DNA of 64,000 bases, taken from assembly GCA_032622095.1 (NCBI GenBank), contig CP136064.1, forward strand, positions 256,413,863-256,477,862, in the 5' to 3' direction. The translations under genes and the position numbers were made by a program. Under the pieces are notes generated by a model. That model saw only the letters and a list, made by a program, of their open reading frames with translations. It was not told the origin of the DNA and did no database searches. This DNA comes from Siphonodentalium dalli. Taxonomy: Eukaryota > Mollusca > Scaphopoda > Gadilida > Siphonodentaliidae. Position 1 is the first letter of the stretch, and each line of letters begins with the position of its first letter. Of this stretch, positions 37,030 through 48,800 are shown in pieces.

Positions 37030-38165
37030 ACTAGCCGATGAGCCCGACGTTGTCCGCGCTATTCAAAAACCAAATTTCAAGTCGATAGCTCCACCCGTTT
37101 CCGATCCGAGATCTGGTCTGCGCATGCGCGAAGGTTGCGTCGCACGGGCTCGGCGACCCGATAAAATTCGTATCCGGGGCAAGATACATTCACATAGCAA
37201 ATTTCAAGTCGATAAACCACTCAAAAGTATTGTTCTCGTATATCTCTCTGCAGATGCTAATAACGTTGAATGGTAAACAAACGCTCTTTATAGCGATGCG
37301 TCAAAAACAAACGCTCATTAAATTATCACTTGATTAACCACCGTAGTGCCGTTTTTTGTGACTGAGAGTGGAGAATGGGTGCTCTGGGCTTCTCCAAAAT
37401 GCGATGTCGATGATTCCTGTGGGATTTTACCTTTGGATAGGAAGTTTGGTCTCGATCGGTCAACCTGTTTTCGATTCTATAAAGGACAGACAGACAGACA
37501 GACAGAGGTCTTCAAAATATATATGAGACTAGCAGATGAGCCCGACGTTGTCCGGGCTATTCAAAAACCAAATTTCAAGTCGATAGCTCTACCCGTTTCC
37601 GAGATCTGGTCTGCGCATGCGCGAAGCTGGCGTCGCACGGGCTCGGCGGCCCGATAAAATTCGTATCCGGGGCAAGATACATTCACATACCAAATTTCAA
37701 GTCGATAGCTCCACCCGTTTCCTAGATCTCGTCTGCGCATGCGCGAAGCTGGCGTCGCACGGGCTCGGCGACCCGATAAAATTCGTATCCGGGGCAAGAT
37801 ACATTCACATACCAAATTTCAAGTCGATAGCTCCACCCGTTTCCGAGATCTCGTCTGCGCATGCGCGAAGCAGGTGTCGCACGGGCTCGGCGACCCGATA
37901 AAATTTGTATCCGGGGTAAGATACATTCACATAGCAAATTTCAAGTCGATAGCTCCATCCGTTTCCGAGATCTCGTCTGCGCATGCGCGAAGCGGGCGCC
38001 GCACGGGCTCGCCAATACGACAACGTCCACCGCCTGGTCAAACTACACACACGTACCAAGTTTCGTCCCGATCGGTCGAGAATCGTAGATTTGTATCAAT
38101 GACAGACAGACAAACATACATACAAACATACAAACAGAGGTCTTCAAAATATATATGAGATATAT
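37030..38165. repeat. tandem array of ~122-bp units in a dispersed element
   Basis: Units containing TTTCAAGTCGATAGCTCCAC, CTGCGCATGCGCGAAG, CGCACGGGCTCGGCGACCC and GTATCCGGGGCAAGATACAT are repeated five times between about 37560 and 38010, with an earlier unit at 37040. The starts ACTAGC(C/A)GATGAGCCCGACG at 37031 and 37528, the (GACA)n tail near 37490 and 38100, and a related start at 47921 mark a dispersed repeat family. The REAGVARARRPDK-type frames are the repeat, not genes. Confidence 0.85.
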
Positions 38166-38302
38166 AATTTACAAATTAGATATCTGAATTTTGAATTTTT
38201 TATTAGCTAGTTGGAATCCAAATTTCCCAATACTATCAATGACTATCAGGGGCTAGGCAATGGCATACATTGTCATACAGTAGGTGCTAGAACTAAACGA
38301 TA

Positions 38303-38535
38303 CTAGTAGGAATTTTCGTCCCTGGGTCCTGGGACCTCTTTCATCATAGCATCGCTAAAATTCCTCAGTTCACGTAATCTGTGTTCACTTTCTGTGCATT
38401 TAAAGCACGTAACAGCGGTGATGCATTTATTGTCATTGTCAGTTTTGTAATTAAGCCATGGGAAGTCTTCTGTCATGCTTGAACAGTTTTTGCTAGCAGA
38501 AATCTTTTTATTGTAAACAGAATACCACATGGTCA
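38303..38535 (-). pseudogene. possible relic of a BED-like zinc-finger (hAT/ZNF862-type) protein
   Basis: An 87-codon frame contains DFPWLNYKTDNDNKC, VTCFKC and LRELRNFSDA. This spacing recalls the zinc-binding region found at the front of hAT-derived and ZNF862-like proteins, where a W...C..C segment is followed by LxxRNFSDAW. No exon borders and no transposase body are seen, so at most it is a fragment. The match is from memory only. Confidence 0.3.
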
Positions 38536-39190
38536 TATCAACCACTTTTGTTACCAATGATTTCATTGGTTGTCAAGGAACGACCACCCAATCAAAATCG
38601 ATTTAATATAGCAATAACAATTAACATGGTCATGCTCGATGTGCATGAATAGCACCTTATCAGATAATAGAGTTATACCTCTTGCGTTGTAAATTATATC
38701 GAGAAGCAGACTGATATTGCGTTGTCAAACCGGGTATATTGTATCGCAAATAGCGATGCGATACCGCTTAAATCATGCCCTGCATGCACAGCATTGGTCG
38801 CCAATTCGGTTATCAGATGAATGGATTATTGTTCTTTGTTACAAGTTTTACATGCTACATGCTGCACACAAAACTTCTAAGTGGTTTGACCATGTACGTG
38901 TAGGCAAAATTATCACATGAGTCAGGTGACTTCCGTTGGCAATAGCAACACATGTTACAAGTTACATGTAGGATTAGCTGAACCTGGCTATCATTAAACT
39001 CAATACGTTATCCAGTTGGTAGCCAATGGAACTTAATTAATAATGAAGAAATCAAGCTAAGTCGAAGTGATCATTCTGCACTTTTATAGACCACTTCACA
39101 CATATGGGCAACACTTTTCAGTTAAATCCGTATCTGATACACATGTGGACTGAGTTGGGAATCAGAATGAAAATATTGATGCTATATACT
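38536..39190. other. non-coding stretch downstream of TRMT44
   Basis: Nothing recognised apart from AT-rich DNA. Confidence 0.4.
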
Positions 39191-39580
39191 TTAACCCTTT
39201 ACCCAACAGAAGGGCCCTGTGCCAATGCATTCTCTTATATATGCGAGTCGACCATAGGTCGCCTCGCATATATAAGAGAATGCATTGGCTTAACACATTA
39301 AAAATTATAAAATTGTTAAAGAATGTAAGAAAAAATGGTAAAAAAAGATTTTTTTTAGGCCAATGCATTCTCTTATATATGCGAGGCGACCTATGGTCGA
39401 CTCGCATATATAAGAGAATGCATTGGCACAGGGCATAACTGTAACTATCACAATGTGGTCAAGGAGACGGTTCCAATGATATCCACATTTGTATGGTTCT
39501 ATTGAGACAGACCGAAGATATTTTAGGCTGTTGAAGCTTTATTTGGCCGGTTCTGGCCGGTTTGTTGGGTAAAGGGTTAA
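39191..39580. mobile_element. TTAA-flanked MITE family A, copy 3 (on the TRMT44 stop codon)
   Basis: A full-length copy with both perfect hairpins. Its right TTAA (39577-39580) contains, read on the - strand, the TAA stop codon of the TRMT44 gene. On the - strand the MITE therefore forms the start of the 3' untranslated region and supplies an AATAAA at 39538-39543. Confidence 0.9.
39538..39543 (-). promoter_or_regulatory. AATAAA inside the MITE, possible TRMT44 poly-A signal
   Basis: On the - strand CCAAATAAAGC lies 33 bases after the TRMT44 stop codon, within MITE copy 3. The same AATAAA is present in the other family A copies. Use as the real signal is an inference. Confidence 0.35.
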
Positions 39581-39812
39581 TGATGGAATTTATTCTTTTT
39601 ACTCTTCGGAGGTCGAGGACGTAGTTCATGTTTACCGTGTGCAAATGAGCATGTTTCACTGTCTCTGGGGCAGCCATCAGGATGATGTTCATCAAACCAA
39701 CACAAGCTTAACTTATGGAAGTCTGATATCCGTTTCTCTCGTTGCATGGTCTGTCGAGCACTCCAAGGATTATCAGAAGAGAAATCTCGTAGCCTAACAC
39801 AACCCTCAGAAA
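39577..39812 (-). CDS. TRMT44: TRMT44 last exon with CCCH zinc finger
   Basis: Acceptor TATCCTTCCAG, then 78 codons counting the stop. It encodes VSEGCVRLRDFSSDNPW and LCWFDEHHPDGC, TCSFAHGKHELRP, a lysine-rich tail and TAA. The TAA is part of the TTAA target of MITE copy 3. Confidence 0.92.
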
Positions 39813-42800
39813 CTGGAAGGATAATTTGTGAGAATGTCATAAACATCTTCACTACTGAGTGATGTCATATGCTGGGTCATTGACATTAGGCCTAAAAAAA
39901 TAGTGATGCTTCCAGTAACATATTGGAACAAGAGCACGCCGTCGGGCCATGGCATAATACGCCTGTTTCTGGAGTAGAGTGGGGCAAGGTTTAATTCATT
40001 TGTTTGAAACCTTTGACTTAAGACGAAATAATAACAAAAATAAAACACAATAACTTGGAAACCGCATATCAGGTAAAATCTAAGTAAAATGAAAGTGTCA
40101 ATGACACTGTAGCTCAACTTTGTAAAGGAAGGTAATTTTTTTGTGATGAGCAATGAATAGAGAGATTAAAAAGGAGTGTAAAAATGAACAGTAAAGGATT
40201 TAGTCATACACAGAGTAAAATCCAAGATAGCAGCTGGCGGCCATGTTTTTTGGCCGATGACCCCAAAATGACTCGTTCCCATCTACATGTCATTATTAAC
40301 CTCCATGACAAATTTTAAGATTATCAAACTAAAGGTACAACCTGTAGCTTAAAGGATTTAGTCATACAAAGAGTAAAATCCAAGATGGCTGCTGGCGGTG
40401 ATGTTTTTTGTCCGAATGACCCCAAAATGACTCTTTCCCATCTACATTCCAATTTCAACAGCCATGAAAAATTTCATGATGATCAGACTAAAGGTACGAC
40501 TTGTAGCCCGTGCTAAAGGATTTAGTCATACAAAGAGTAAAATCCAAGATGGCTGCTGGAGGCCATGTTTTATGGCCGAATGACCCCAAAATGACTCGTT
40601 CCCATCTACATATCAATATTAACATCCCTGACAAATTTTATGATGATCACACTAAAGGTATGACCTGTAGCCCGTGCTAAAGGATTTAGTCATGCAAAGA
40701 GTAAAATCTAAGATGGCTGCCAGCGGCCATGTTTTTTGGCCAAATGACCCCAAAAAAACTCGTTCCCATCTACATGTCAATATTAACATCCTTGACAAAT
40801 TTCATGACAATAAGACGAATAATACGGCCTGTAGCCCGTGCTAATGGATTGAATTTTGAAATCCAAGATGGCCGATGGCGGCCATGTTTTTTTTACGAAT
40901 GACCCCAAAATGACTCGTTCCCATCTACATGTCAATGTCAACATCCATGACAAATTTCATAATAATCGGACCAAAGGTACGAACTGTAGCCCGTGCTAAA
41001 GGAAATTGTTGACGAATCACACACACATACACGCACACACACACAGACGACGGATACTAAGCTCAAACTTTACAAAGTAAAGTTGAGCTAAAAAGGAGCA
41101 TAACTCAGTCAAAATCATGCGGACGAAACCCATATTCGAACTTGATCTGTATTTTGGGGTGGTAAACTAATATCCCAAATTTGGTTTAGTTCACTTGATT
41201 CAATCTAAAGTTATCATCTGGAAACCGCAAATCAGGTAAAGTCGAAAAAGGGGCATAACTCAGTCAAAATCATGCAGACGAAACCCATATTCGAACTTGA
41301 TCTGTATTTTGGTGTGGAAAACTAAATCTAAAGTTATCATCCGAAAACCAAAAGCGGACGGACGGAATCATGGACGAACGACAGACGGACAACCCATTTA
41401 CATAATAGGACCGTTTTTTTAAACGGGCGTATAAAAAAGGGCTAGCGGGCATTCGGATTAAAACATTTTATTTTTTTTTATTTTCCATACACAATCCTGT
41501 AACATCATACAATGTTTCCAATATCGAGATACACTTGTTCAGAGGCATTAATTTCTGAGTTCCCATTATGAACAAGAGATGGAATGTCATCCAGTACATA
41601 CCCCCTTGTGGCATACCAAGCATTTTTTTTCAAATTATGGCCTGGACAGACATCGGATGGACCAAAAAGCCAACATTTCCAGATAGACAAAGATGAATAA
41701 CTCTAGAATGGAAAATCCAAACAAAACGATGGAACACTCTATTGAATTTACCCATATTAGTAAATATCCATACCAAATTTCATTGAGATCCAAGCACTAC
41801 TGTTCAAGTTATGACCTGAATAGACAACAGATGGATGGACGCATGCACAGATGCATGGATGGACGGACAGATGCAAAACAGTATCCCCTCTTTTTTTTTA
41901 AATGGGGTATAATTATAGCCAACTGCTAGTGCACTGAAGTAGATATGTACTCAGTAGATAAAATGAATAGCATACAACATGACATTTTACGTCTGTACTG
42001 AATAACTGAGGTTAAAAGGGAATATATTAAAGATATATGAAAATATGCAGGAAGTAGGATGATGCTGATGATATTTTTCATAACCAAGACATATCACTAA
42101 GTCTTCTTACTGGAAAATGGGGTCAGTTTCAGTCAATGATGTTGTACTTACCATTTAAAACAGAGAAAAAAGAAATAAAATTACTCAAGCAAATCCATCA
42201 ACTTGAATTCTATATAACGTCAATTTTCAATTGAATATGAATAAAATAAAGAATTTGAATAAGTTGACCAAGTCTGAGTTTCGTGTGCCTGTCATTTGCA
42301 GAATGAGGTCCCCAGAGGGTGAATTTAGTGATGCTATCCCGCATAGTGGGCTAGCATCACTAAATTCACCCTCTGGGGACCTCATTCTGCTTAGGCCTCA
42401 TCTTCTCTGGAAAATATCTTTATTATCAAATTTCTATAGAAACTTTTTCACATAGATTCTATTTCTTTTTTAGTTTAGTTTTTCTATATCCCCAAATTGG
42501 CAGACCACACATTGCATAATCGAGGTTCCCAATGGGTGTGCATCATAATATTCACCATTTGGGAACTTAATCTGAGTCCATGTCTCCCATAGCAGATGAG
42601 ACCATGCAGAATGAGGTCCCAGAGAGTGAATTTGGTGATGCTAGCCCACTGTGCGGGATAGCATCACTAAATTCACCATCTGTGGACGTCATTCTGCAAA
42701 TGACAGTCACACTAAACTCAGACTTGAAGTTGACCCATGAGTTACCTTGAAATATGTTATTATGATTTCTTAGAAGTGTCTGGATACCACCATCTTCTGA

Positions 42801-45800
42801 TTTGAGTTTCTGTAAAGTTTCTGCATCAAATAAGGTGGCTACTTTAGATAGAGGTATCAAACCTGTGAAAACAGAAGCAACTAGTTATCTAGAGATAATT
42901 TAATTATAAGTTGTCCATTTACAAAACGCTTGAATGCCATTTGCATGGTGGTGAATCAAGTGGTTTCGAGTTGATGAGTATCGCACATTCAAAATAGCCG
43001 AGGCAATCGCAAATGAGACCAGCAATTAGGAAAATGTAATAAACTAGGATATGACATATTACATATTATTTGGCAGCTACGAGCATGTGCTATACTATTT
43101 TTCAAACAAGCTGATACCTCGTTTGTGTCCAAACTCAGTTGTTACCTCTAACATTCTGACCAAAGTTGTCAGTCGAAGAATTCTCTAAGATGTATGGATT
43201 GGTGTATTCCATGAACCTCCGACTGGGAACTTTGGTCAGAATTTTATAGAAAACTATAATTTCCAAACAATTAAGATATCAACTTGTTTTAAAAATAAAC
43301 TAGCACATGCTCGTAACAGTCGAAATGCTACATTTTGTGACAGTTCCTCATATATTTATGTTTTTGTATCGTTTGCGCTCACCTCAGCCATTTTGAATAA
43401 GTGGTACTCATCAACTCGCAACCAAGTGATTCCCCACCGTGAATTGTTCTCTCAAATTATACTCTCTGTAAATTAATGGAGATAACTTCATTACTTCATA
43501 TTCTTAATGATGACCTTCTTGATGACAAAGATATAATGCGGCAATATAGATCAATATGTGCACGAACAAATATTCTTGTTAGAAAATTTTATAAATGTTC
43601 CTTTGATGTTAAAAATTATTTGTTTCAGGCTTATGTTTCACCTCTGTATTGTTCAAGTCTATGGGCAAATTACACTAAACGTTGTTTTGGAAAACTGATT
43701 ATATGTTACAATAATGCTTACAGGAAGTTCATGGGTTATGAAAGAAGATGTAGCGCAAGTGGAATGTATGTAAATGACCGAATGTGTTCTGTGCCAATGT
43801 TAATAAGGAAGAGTGTGTATGGACTGCGTGAGCGAATGACAAAATCATCAAATTCTATTGTAAAAAATATATTCAACTCTGATCTAGTCTATAGCTCAAA
43901 CCTTTTAACATATTGGAATCAAATTCTATACAATTGACTGTTGTATGTGTATAATCTGATTTGTTATGATTATTGTAATCATTTTTTATGTGTCAAATAA
44001 CCATATGGGCGTTTTAAAGCCTGAAATAAAACATCAATCATTACAAACTTGCGAAGCAGAGGTCGATGCCCTTTGCATGGCATATAACACCACTGACACA
44101 GTCACCATGGCTTTTCTTCCCATCATGCTCTACATAAAATGTACTCATAAACTCATGCTAAATGGAACAGAGGTGAAGTTTGTTGATAATTACACTTATC
44201 TACCATTTCCTACGAAATTCCCTGATAAAATTGGCGATAACGAATTGGCGATAAAAACATCTGTATCATTACTGCAGTTGTGGTACAAGGAGCGCATGAC
44301 GTCATTGACTGGTTAAAATCATGAATGAACTGACGTTGATCAATCGCATGAGAAATTAAAACAACATTGCAACGTATATTCATGGGCACTATAAATAAAT
44401 AGTTCTTAGATTTTAACATTATTTGATTGCCTCCCATCCTGGGTGTTATGGTAAAACATATCACAAAGTAACTAATACATATTTGTTGAGTGTTTATTAT
44501 ATAATTATATAAAAATTCAGGTGCAAGAGATTTTGTTCATTGAATTCAATTTGCGTTAGTTATATTCCCGTGAACTTGCAAGTTGGGAGATTTGAGCAAA
44601 TCGAGATAATCATGTGACACTGTGTATATAACACATATTTACCCAGGACATATAATCAAGGAGGACCTCTCTGATCAGGATGACTTTGAAGGCCAATAAA
44701 ATTTTCAAAATGTTTACCATTTAATGTTAAAAATTTATCTCTTTCAGAGATTTAAATCGCTTCAATATTGTACGCATCTCTCGGTCAACTATTGAAAACA
44801 GTGCATGAATAAACTTAATGTTAACTATAACAATTATTATATATTCCTTGCGGTTTTTATTATGCAAGATCATCTGTTTGTATGCGGTAATGTGTTATCA
44901 TTAATATCAATGTTGAGAAGGAATTATGTATACAGTTTTAAAGAGAGACTACTTAATACAGCTAATAACTATATCCTGTCAACCATTTATAATTTATATT
45001 CAAATCAAAACTATTCAATTCTTGGAATTATCTGTTATACATTTAGTTCACAATTACATGTATATATCTTGTTACATAACACATATTATGTACTTTTGAT
45101 AAATGTATGATTATTTTACACCATATGGACATTAATAGTCTGAAATAAATCTTATATAATGTCATTTGGAGAGCAGAAACTCGATACAAATTTCATTAAA
45201 TTCACCTCCTCTATTCCAAGATTTCCCAGAATTCAGTGTGACCTCTGTTTTATCGTCTGCTTTAAGAATCTGCTGAAAGACTTCGTTCACAATCTTATCT
45301 TTGGTATTCTGATCAACAGCAACACAGTTCCGATGAATTTCTGGTGGCCGTATCGTAAAATTCTGACTCCATGGGGTGGCATCTCCGTTATCATGGGGTT
45401 GCTTATTACCATCGTTAGCTAGGTTATCCTTATTGCATCGACCAGCAATGAAGGATGTCCTCTCAGCATCCACTTCACTCTCCTCACTCTCTGGATACGT
45501 TCGATTTGCCCCTATCAAGCAAACCTGTAATGAAATTTAAAAAATCTTTTATACAATTTTCATTGATAATGCAATAATACTATAAATTGGTGATGAAAAG
45601 TGTATTAACTCAATTTGAATCCTGTAAATCTCAGCTCAAATTTAATTTCAAACCAATTATTGAAAAACATTATATATTTTGTCAAAACATATAAAGTTTG
45701 ATTTGAACACATGTGTAATCTGTATTGGAAATGCCAATTGCAATACTCATCTGCTTGGCCTTTTTAGTCATTTAAACACTGATGCTCAAAGTAGAAATGA

Positions 45801-48800
45801 TAGTGATACACTTTTTATTCTCTAGTTTTTACCATTTTAAGATTTGCCATTTGGTGGAAACCTTAAGGCTGTGTGGCCTTACAATGCACATCATGTCCAA
45901 AAAAAAAAAAATCTATAACTTAGTATTATCAATACCAGTAGTTAAATATAACATGTGGTTTATAGTTAACGGAGTAAATTTGATATAGATGTTTGGTACC
46001 TTTTTTGTGGAGGGAATACGCAGCGTGTCCTGTTTTACATCGAATCCACAGACTTGCCCGACTTGTTTAACGTATGCCAGATATGTCTCATATTGACTCA
46101 TTCCTTTCTTCTTCTGAGAAAATTTGGTGTCAAAATCATGATGACAACATGGGAGTACAAAGTATCGACAACTATAAGATGACCTGTAAGTGAAATGTAA
46201 ATGGTTGGTAAAAGTAAAAGGCAACTAATAGACAGAACAGTGAGTGATTTCTTATTTCTCTCTCTAATTTTACTAACTTCACTAAACTTTACACCAAAAT
46301 TCTGTAATCAGGTAATTAGTAGATGACCTTCAAATTTCACAAAGTTTAACCCTTTTAGTGCCAGGGGCCGATCTCATCGGACCTAAACCTATAAATAAGT
46401 CTGTTAAAGAATACAAGAATAAATTATTAAAATTGTAAAAAAAATTGTAAAAAAAAAAAAAAAAAAAAATTGTTAGGCCAATGAATTCTCTTATATATGC
46501 GAGGCGACCTATGGTCGACTCGCATATATAAGAGAATGCATTGGCACAGGGTATATGGGTTGATACAAAAATCGAACTGGCACTCAAAGGGTTAACAATT
46601 TATTTTCATTTTTTTCATATTTTTTATTGTGATCATAACATGAACATCATAAACAGAAATGTTCAAAAATAAAACACGACAATTGGGTTTTACATAGAGA
46701 TGAATAAACTAATCTGGTGGGTTAGATTAACATTTCGAGGACACCTGGTTACAACAACAATCTTTACCTTCTTTAAAAGATTAATATTCACCAAAATAAT
46801 ATTAACATAGATTATTTATTATGAATTGTGTGAGTGTCACATTTGGTTTGAAGCATAGTTTTTGAGGCAACAAACCCATGTGTGGCATTAAAGTGGCCAT
46901 GTCCAATTTAACACTCCTAAATTAAAGATTCCCTGTCTGATTTAACACCTCTAACTTACGATTTCTTTTATCCACTCACTGGCTTCTTCTAGAAATATCA
47001 TGAGAGTTCAAGAGGTCAGGCTTAGCAGTGGCTTTGCATGGTGATTGGAATTTATTTTCAGAATATACAAGTTGGGGAATTCCAGTTTAAGCTAGACATC
47101 ACCATATGTGGAATTTGTACACCACACTCGCAATAAGATACTGCGCTTCATATTGTTGGGAGTATATATTGGTAATAAACTAGTTTGGATAACTATATAG
47201 GCTTTTGATGAAATTCCATCTTTTAATTCTCGCCAGATAAAATAAAACATACATATGGTGGAAATGACTCTCAGTGATCTGGTTGGTCGGGGCCATACTG
47301 TAGTCTCTAAACATATAAACAATAAATTAGGCCAATAATTATTAGGTATTGTGAAGTAATCAACTGTACCTTGCTGCTATGACAGGAATCCATGGTGTTA
47401 ATTCATCACTATGGTTACCAATCAGCCAATCATATTCTGGAAACAGATTGTCTGCTGATGGTGTCAGTGCCATCTCCTAAAATATAACGATAGTGAAATG
47501 CTTTTGGGGAAAAATCAGTCATGGTATTCTTAACCCTTTGGTGAGTAGAACGACATATATGTCGTCTATCGGTTAAGGAGTAGAACGACATATATGTTGT
47601 CTATCGGTTAAGGAGTAGAACGACATATATGTCGTTTCAGGAAGTGTTATTTTATGTAGACATAACTTCAATAAATCATCTGATTTAAAATGATTTGTAT
47701 AGGAGTTATTTTGATTAATATAATGTCCCAAATGTATAAGTGCAATCGATTATGATAACACACGTTAACAAAAAACGCACATAAATTAAAACTAATTAGT
47801 GGACCCTTTTGACCAGAACTTGTTAATAATTATTGCTATGACGTTGACGTTAAATTTACTCATGACATCATGCATATGGCGTTACAGATACTCTCCAAAG
47901 GGTTAATGCAAAATATATAGAACTAGCTAATGTGCCCGACTTTGTCCGGGCTATTTAGGGATTTCTTTGTGATCGCCTCCGTCTGGGCAGAATATACAGC
48001 GTTATCAACATTATGCTTATTATGGGTATATAATATATTACTAGCGCACCTCTACCATGTGCACTATGCTGACACACTTTCTCATTGTGTCATATATTGG
48101 CGAAATATGCATTTTCACTCCTTTTAAAGAATTTTAGATCTAATAAAAGGTCGGACCCCATCTCCCCGAAACCAGGTGGCAGTCGAAAAAGGTCTATAAC
48201 TCTGTAAAATATCATCAGACCGTGACCATAATAAAACTGCCTTCGTCTTCTCAAATGTGAACCAAATATAAAGAAATTCTGTTGCTTATTGCTCAAGTTA
48301 TCATCCGAAAACCCCAAAACTGTAATTTCTAAGTAAAACTTGACCTCAATAATGTGATGGTTATTCCTCATACCAAGGTTCATTTTGATCATATAATTTT
48401 AACCGTAGTTATCACCTGGACAAGGACATGGATGGAGACACACATGCATGTATGAATGGATGGATGTATGAATGCACAGATAGATGGCGGTAAAAACAGA
48501 GTTTTGGCAAATATAACTCAAACTAATTTTGTAGCATGCTGCTTTAACCCTTTACCCAACAGAACGGCCCTGTGCCAATGCATTCTCTTATATATGCGAG
48601 TCGACCATAGGTCGCCTCGCATATATAAGAGAATGCATTGGCTTAACACATTAAAAATTATAAAATTGTTAAAGAATGTAAGAAAAAATGGTAAAAAGTG
48701 TTAAAAAAAGTGTTTTTTTAGGCCAATGCATTCTCTTATATATGCGAGGCGACCTATGGTCGATTCGCATATATAAGAGAATGCATTGGCACAGGGCATA

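Noticed and set aside
37561-38158. Frames on both strands with REAGVARARRPDK repeats
   Set aside because: They come from the ~122-bp tandem array; open frames appear on both strands at once.
39162-39438. Frames with MRVDHRSPRIYKRMHW that recur at 458, 35161, 48456, 55601 and elsewhere
   Set aside because: They are translations of the MITE hairpin on either strand, not a repeated protein.
43966-44316. 116-codon open frame after LINE copy 1
   Set aside because: It begins within the LINE 3' tail and shows no known motif; most likely chance.
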